NCBI GenBank assembly: GCA_002812745.2 | Contig: NCSJ02000029.1 | Location: 124,001-188,000 of the forward strand | Direction of reading: 5' to 3' | Length of the DNA: 64,000 nt | Source: Scytalidium lignicola | Taxonomy: Eukaryota > Ascomycota > Leotiomycetes | Part shown: positions 58,501 to 64,000 of the stretch, in pieces | Layout: each line of letters starts with the position of its first letter | Numbering within the stretch: the stretch's first letter is position 1 | Notes under the pieces: model-generated | Seen by the model: only the letters and a program-made list of their open reading frames with translations | What the model was told of the DNA's origin: nothing | Database searches by the model: none | Translations under genes and position numbers: made by a program

Positions 58501-59935
58501 CTATGACTAAACTTAAGCAAATATAATTAAGTTTATTACTTAAAAGGCTTTATTAACTTTAATTATTTATTTTGATTAAGAAGTTAACTAAATAAACATA
58601 GTTATAACACTCTTAAATAATGATATAGATATTGAAATCTATATTAAACTTCTTAAAGATATTATAGTTAAAGACCTTTTAAAATTAAATGTTAAAATTA
58701 ATAGTATAAACATTAAATATATAAGTTTAAAAACTATTGTTTTACAACTTTAAAAGTCACTTTACAACTTGAAACAAGTATTATACTGTTGACAACAAAA
58801 GTTTATTATAAAGTTAAAAAAGATTAAATATTCTCTGTTAATCTTTAATTTAAATGTATTTTATAATCTTAATTCAAGAATTTATATTTATACTTATATT
58901 GATGACTTTCTGATTATAAGCTCAAAAGGCCTTTAATTTACAACCTTAAAAGAGAAATTACATAATCTCTTTAAAATAGTTGATATAAGACTAGTTATAT
59001 ACTTTTTAAGTATATATATTATTTATAATCATTAAAACAAGATTATTTCTATAGTCTAAGACATGTATATTAATAAGATTCTTAAATACTTTGGTTATAA
59101 CAATATAAAACTAGCTTAATCTCTTATAAAAGCTAGAACATCTACAATTTTAATCAAAAACGAAGATATTACTTCTATAACTGATATTTAATTGTATATA
59201 GAGGAAGTTAATTTGTTAATGTATCTTATAATGTAAACAAGACTTAATCTTGCTTTTATAACTTTTAAATTATTACAATTTTTGCAAAATCCTTTTGTTT
59301 AACACTTAAAGGCAATTAAACATATTTATTAGTATCTTATTTACATATATAATTATAATATCATACTTGATAAAGATCTTAATTATTATAATTATAGTAA
59401 TGTTAATTATAATAAGTATATTAAAACTTATTGTTTTATTATAAGTTATATATTCTTTCTTATTAAAGAACTTATTTCTTAACATTATTAATGCTTTCCT
59501 TATATTACTTTATTAATTATAAAAGCTGAATATTATACTTTATTAAAGGCTTCTCAAGAAGTTATTTGGCTATCAAAGCTCCTTACTAAGCTCTAAATAG
59601 TTACAATTAGCATTAAGATTATTATAACCTTAAATAATGATAATCAAAGCTCTTTAACATTTATTAAAACATTAGAATAATCAAATTATGCTAAGTACAT
59701 TGATATATGCTATCATTACATCTACAAGAAAGTTTAATCTGGTGAAATTAAGTTAAACTATATACTTACCTTAATTATGACTGCTAATAGCCTTACAAAG
59801 TTACTTACAACTTGGAAATACACTAATTTCCTTAAATTGTTGAATTTACAGTCCGTTAAGCTGAATACCATGAATTAGGTTCTTACAAGGCTATTAATTT
59901 TATGTTTTCACCATAAGAAACTTAAATCTACTTTA
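55573..59935 (+). pseudogene. degraded gag-pol of the Copia element
   Basis: The open fragments at 55873-56088 (YKLFFIRGLKDSFIV at the end, gag-like) and 57869-58066 are remnants of one polyprotein. The reverse-transcriptase core YIDD near 58900 is still readable. Stops occur every few tens of codons, mostly TAA and TAG. The composition suggests RIP-type decay. Confidence 0.7.
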
Positions 59936-59967
59936 CACAGCCTTCATATATTCGTAGCATAAGGGTA

Positions 59968-60226
59968 TATTGCAATATTTGGAGTTTACGGATACCACTT
60001 CACAGTGTTCTTACGGTTGCCTATGCTAAGGCTTACAGATAGGGTTTACAGTAGGCTACCACTGTAGGCAACCATAGGCACCCGTAAGATGCTTGTATGA
60101 CCATAACTGTTGACCATAACGGTTTTACAGCTGTAACTCTCAGTATATATAAAATCTGCTGTAATTGTAGACTCCTTAAGCAATCAATACAATAGTAGTT
60201 CTGTATTCCTGCGTTTCCAGTCAACA
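59968..60226 (+). repeat. right LTR of the Copia element
   Basis: A 259-bp copy of 55309-55567 without indels of note at the ends. Nearly all differences are transitions, and most replace G with A or C with T relative to the left copy; the terminal TG has become TA. Confidence 0.88.
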
Positions 60227-61023
60227 ATATATTAACAAGCATTCTTATATAATAAGATAAGAAATAGTCAAATCAAACCTTATTAAAAACAAATATCATA
60301 ATAAAGGATAAACTTTATGAAAAGTTATAATTAGAATAAAGTATAATACAAGAAGATAATAAACTAGATTACAGAATGATAAGTATATAAGAATTTAGGT
60401 AACTTAAGTTTAAGCTTTTAAGTAAGGCTTTGTCCTTTGCTCATTTACTGTTAATTATTCCTTTACTATTAGCAGAATACGAATAAAGGATAAGAATATT
60501 AATAAAAGAAACCATGCACTGTAGCTTAAGGAGTCTCTACAGGCGCTTATAAATTAGGAGGTCAAATAAAGAGTATGATTGCNNAAAAAAAAAAAATTCC
60601 ATTATATTTATACTTAACTCTTTAATTGTCGCTCACTTCTAGCTCCACACCGTGAAGCCTCAGGCACTGTGCCAATTTTCACTCTCCTGGTTAAGTTAAC
60701 GGCAATTGCCGCCAGTTAAGTACAATTTCTGACAAATCACTCCCTCCTTAATTAAGTTAAATCTAATTTAGGTTTATCCTCTGAGTACGTACTACTGTAT
60801 CAACCGATATCGACAATAGATTGAGTACTTGCTCGAGACTAGCGCCGTAATTTCCGACAAAGTGCTTGGGGGGCAGTATATATGTACCATCAAACAGGAT
60901 AAAAGAACCTGCTACCCTGCAAATACCGATTTTCTGAGCTTGATTGGGCATTACAGAATTACAGTGTGCTCCATCCAGCTAGCCCATTTCCAAAGTGTTC
61001 GCTAATAAAATGATAACGAATAG
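60227..61023. other. boundary of repeat block and HET gene
   Basis: A+T-rich up to about 60600, including NN before a run of A at 60583. Normal composition begins near 60610 and continues into the HET gene. No other exon is seen. Confidence 0.45.
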
Positions 61024-63195
61024 ATGGCGTTGTGCGAGAACTGCCAGCGATTTGATATCCAAGAGTTCTCCAAGTATCCTCTTCAAGGGAAAAGCTTGAG
61101 TGTCGCTGATGTTGATGCTGGCGCAGCTGTCGGTTGTGAATTTTGTCTCCTCCTAAGAGACTATACCCAGGAGACATTAAAGCGAGCACGTTTGACTACG
61201 CCAGCAGACATCGAGTTACGAATCTACATATCAATCACAGATGTATTGAACCCGGGGCTACAAGAGGGTCACAGAATCCAAGGTTTAGCTGTGAATAGGT
61301 TCTTTGTACACATTGCCCCACGTTTCTGGCGCCTAGACTCTCGGGATTGGCCCCTCAAAACTTTGACGGCTACCCCGTATGAACTGCGTGTGGTGGCAGA
61401 TCTAAGTGATTTTCCTTATCCAAAAATTTCCTGAGGATTCTGGAATCTGATTAAATATGTAGGTAGCGCTGCCGCAAAGAACTATGATGTCGTCGGACGC
61501 TGTTTCGGACCAGATCTGAAAGCCAAGGAATATAGTGATTATGTCCGTGAGTGGTTAAAGGAATGTATCCTCAACCATCCCCAATGTAGACAAACTGTTT
61601 CTGGGGCTGAGATCAGGGACCCTTATTCAGTACCTCTTCCAACTCGTTGTTTAGAGATTCTTAACAATGAGGAAATAATTTTGCGAGAAACGGCCGGACA
61701 ATGTGGGACTTACGTGACGCTCACCCATAGATGGAATGCCAGTACTGAAAGGTTCAAAACGAAAATGATCAACTACAAGCAACGACTGGCTGGTAAACTG
61801 TTAGATTCTATGCCTAAGGTTTTCAAAGATGCAATTCATGTCGCTAGAGAGCTCGACGTAAAGTATGTTTGGATAGATTCTATCTGTATTATCCAAGATG
61901 GTGATGATGGCGCTGATTGGCGGCACGAGGCTGTCAAAATGGCGCAGTATTATCAAAACTCTCTGCTCACAATTGCGTCTGTTGCTGGATCCGATAATCG
62001 AGGTCTCTTCTTATCAGACTCGGAAAATATTGTGCCTCAGCAGCTCGCGAGACTTCCATACCGAAACAAGAGCGGACTCGCGGATGGCCACTTTTATGTG
62101 TATAAACAGAAGCTACTCTCAACATTTTATCATTCGATGCAGGTTAGTGAGCTCATGAATCGGGGATGGGTGTTTCAAGAATGGATTCTAAGTCGGCGAT
62201 TCCTAAGTTATACAAAAAGCGGACTTTTCTTTGAGTGCCGAACAAACATGCCATCGTCCGTCGGCCAAGAGTTAACTGTATCTGACGAAAAACGGGGAGA
62301 GGATATACTTTCGATTTCTGGGGGTGTATATATGAGATCGAAATTCAACTACAAAGACGTTGAAATAAATGATCTGTGGTATCATCTTATTGAAGCTTAT
62401 TCGGGGAGAACTTTGACCAAACCAAAAGAGGACAGAATAATAGCGATAGCTGGGGTTGCAAAGGAGTATGAGAATATGTTACGAAAAAGCAGGATTCCTT
62501 GGAACTTACAATACTTAGAGGGACTGTGGTTCTCGGATATTCACTATGGCTTGCTCTGGCAGTTACTCAGCTATGGCAACGACGACCGGTGGGTGGAAAC
62601 GGCGCCGACGTGGTCGTGGTCCAGGTGGTTAAGCCAGGTGTCATGGCCACCTCGTCCATCATGGTCGCGAAGCGATTGTAAAATCATTGTTACAAGCTCA
62701 CCAGACCTTAAAGTGCCCATTAGCAAACCCAAATTGGTTGCTGGGCCAGTACGGATATGTAATACTTGCTTACAAATTAAAGGAAAGCTTCTTCCGGTCC
62801 TTGCCAGACGGTACCTTTCAGAAGGCGAATGGAGAGAATTGAGAGAACTTACTAAATGTGACTCTCCCTATAATGACTTCAGAAGCGCCATCTGCTCTTT
62901 ATCAAACCCCGATTTGATTGGGGGCTGGGGCTCTTTCGAAGAACCGCATATTAACCAGAGAGTCACTTCCTGTGAAGAAACGAAAACTTTTGCCCTGCAT
63001 GTCACAACAATAAAGTCATCGCGTTGGGGAGCGGATATGGGGTACTGGTCTCTTACTTATCATATATATAACGTCATTTACCTTGAAAAACTTGACGAGA
63101 AGACATATTGTCGTGTTGGAGTTGGCCGCATATTTGAGCGAGATCTTGTGAAAGAGTTTGACGATATCGAATCGTCTGATATTAAATTGGTATAA
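61024..63195 (+). pseudogene. HET-domain gene with one premature stop
   Basis: HET proteins trigger vegetative incompatibility cell death in filamentous fungi. One reading frame runs 724 codons and is interrupted only once, by TGA at 61432-61434 (KIS, stop, GFWNLIKYVG). A change of TGG to TGA would explain it. The N terminus has the usual Cys motif (LCENCQRFDI...GCEFCLLLRD). The HET domain includes YVTLTHRWN, VKYVWIDSICIIQDGDDGAD, WRHEAVKMAQYYQNSLLTIA, NRGWVFQEWILSRRFLSY and FFECRT. A C-terminal part of about 300 residues includes EDRIIAIAGVAKEYE. A second in-frame start could give a protein with the HET domain only. Alternatives are a sequencing error or an unrecognised intron. It borders the repeat block. 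Confidence 0.82.
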
Positions 63196-64000
63196 TGGAA
63201 TTGTACATCCAGAATATATTAGCCACCATATGTACTATTTGCGAGCTATTCTAAGCAAGACCTTTAGAACAAATCTTAAAGCTAATTAGCTCGTCTCTAA
63301 CTTGCTATCGTTTTCCATAGCCCGCATAAACCTGTAGAAGTTGGCTATTAATTCAAGAGAAGCCATGTCTGTTTTCTCACGTTGTCTACTGCCTCAACCT
63401 GAGACTATATACCACTGTAGGACTTCTTCCAACTCTTAACAATCCAAATCGAATACTGCGGGATATAAATACTACAATAGAAGAGGTGGNAAAATTGATG
63501 CCTCTCATAACCTTCAAAATAGCTTCCGAATATCTGCATGATATACACAACTGGCTTTGTTGTTCCTAGAGAATCATTTTTGTGTAGATTGTAGTGATGA
63601 CACAAAGCTTTTGTGGAAATCAAATATTTTTGAATGGAGATAGGCTTCAAGCGATACATAAACGTTCTAGGAGGTAATTTTCAATCCTTTACTCGTTCCG
63701 AAATATGTTTTCAGAACATCGTTTACAACATGTAGATTTGAGAGAGTCAAGTGTTTGGGAATCTTTCAGAAGTTAACTGTACGAGGGTGAATTATTTTCT
63801 AAATTCGTCGACGATAGGAGAGTAATAACTTCCGACATCCTCATATTAGCCATTTCTTTTGCAAGAATTTCATATTCTCTTCCATCTAAGATGATCTTCT
63901 ATGATGGATTGTTAAATAATCAATCCCTGATACCATGAGAGAACTTATAAGAGACACAGGGCAACAGAATTCCCAGCCTCCAATCAGCCTGCTAGAATTG
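63196..64000. other. intergenic, no gene seen
   Basis: No supported exon. A minus-strand frame at 63405-63659 contains an N and resembles no family. Confidence 0.4.

Larger units (their letters stand above)
55309..60226 (+). mobile_element. Ty1/Copia element, degraded
   Basis: Two 259-bp direct repeats bound about 4.4 kb of A+T-rich internal DNA. With stops ignored, Copia motifs appear in the order gag, zinc-knuckle relic (YCKKLNYKEVDY near 56260), reverse transcriptase and RNase H. The reverse transcriptase shows YGLKQVLYCW near 58780 and YTYIDDFLIISSKG near 58890; the RNase H region ends with KAEYYTLLKASQEVIWLSKL at 59520 and TANSLTKLLTTWKY near 59780. The order with reverse transcriptase last is that of Ty1/Copia. 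It is not coding-competent. Confidence 0.85.

Noticed and set aside
1..64000. CRISPR arrays, operons or ribosome binding sites
   Set aside because: Spliced fungal genes exclude a prokaryotic reading, and no spaced direct-repeat array was seen.

Overview
The window is filamentous ascomycete nuclear DNA. The genes have short spliceosomal introns (about 45-90 nt) with GTRNGT-type donors and CTAAC/CTGAC-like branch points. The families present are typical of such fungi: Zn2Cys6 regulators, a UstYa-family protein, a HET-domain gene and Tc1/mariner, Gypsy, Copia and LINE relics. Long A+T-rich blocks full of in-frame stops look RIP-degraded. The species cannot be fixed from the sequence. Single N characters sit beside homopolymers, and in two genes the N behaves as one extra base, so apparent frameshifts there are probably assembly artefacts.

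Layout. (1) 1.7-12.1 kb holds ordinary genes: a mitochondrial-type NADH-cytochrome b5 reductase, a small DUF1772 membrane protein, a six-exon Zn2Cys6 regulator divergent from an eight-exon zinc alcohol dehydrogenase, and a secreted GH28 exo-polygalacturonase. (2) 12.1-17.3 kb is mostly A+T-rich relic DNA. (3) 17.3-38.7 kb is an accessory gene island. It holds a UstYa (DUF3328) protein, three members of an unnamed family with paired HxxHC motifs (the third broken), an arylsulfotransferase-like ASST membrane protein, a P-loop sulfotransferase-like protein, a small two-exon gene, a second Zn2Cys6 regulator, a broken SURF4/Erv29 gene and an MFS transporter. A complete Tc1/mariner element, a degenerate one and two short terminal-inverted-repeat elements are interspersed. 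(4) 38.7-60.6 kb is a repeat block: a chromodomain Gypsy element with both LTRs, a second Gypsy-like pol on the minus strand, a LINE 3' end and a Copia element with both LTRs, all riddled with stops. (5) 61.0-63.2 kb is a HET-domain gene with one premature stop.

The most interesting feature is the island at 17.3-38.7 kb. Three proteins share a CG...EA...GC N-terminal signature and two HxxHC motifs, the motif arrangement that defines UstYa oxidases, yet they do not otherwise resemble UstYa. They lie with a true UstYa gene, a regulator, a transporter and two sulfo-transfer-type genes. No PKS, NRPS, terpene synthase or RiPP precursor is visible, so if this is a biosynthetic locus its core enzyme or peptide is outside the window, unrecognised or lost. 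Several genes near repeats carry single nonsense changes explainable by C:G to T:A transitions, suggesting leakage of RIP-type mutation from the neighbouring transposons.
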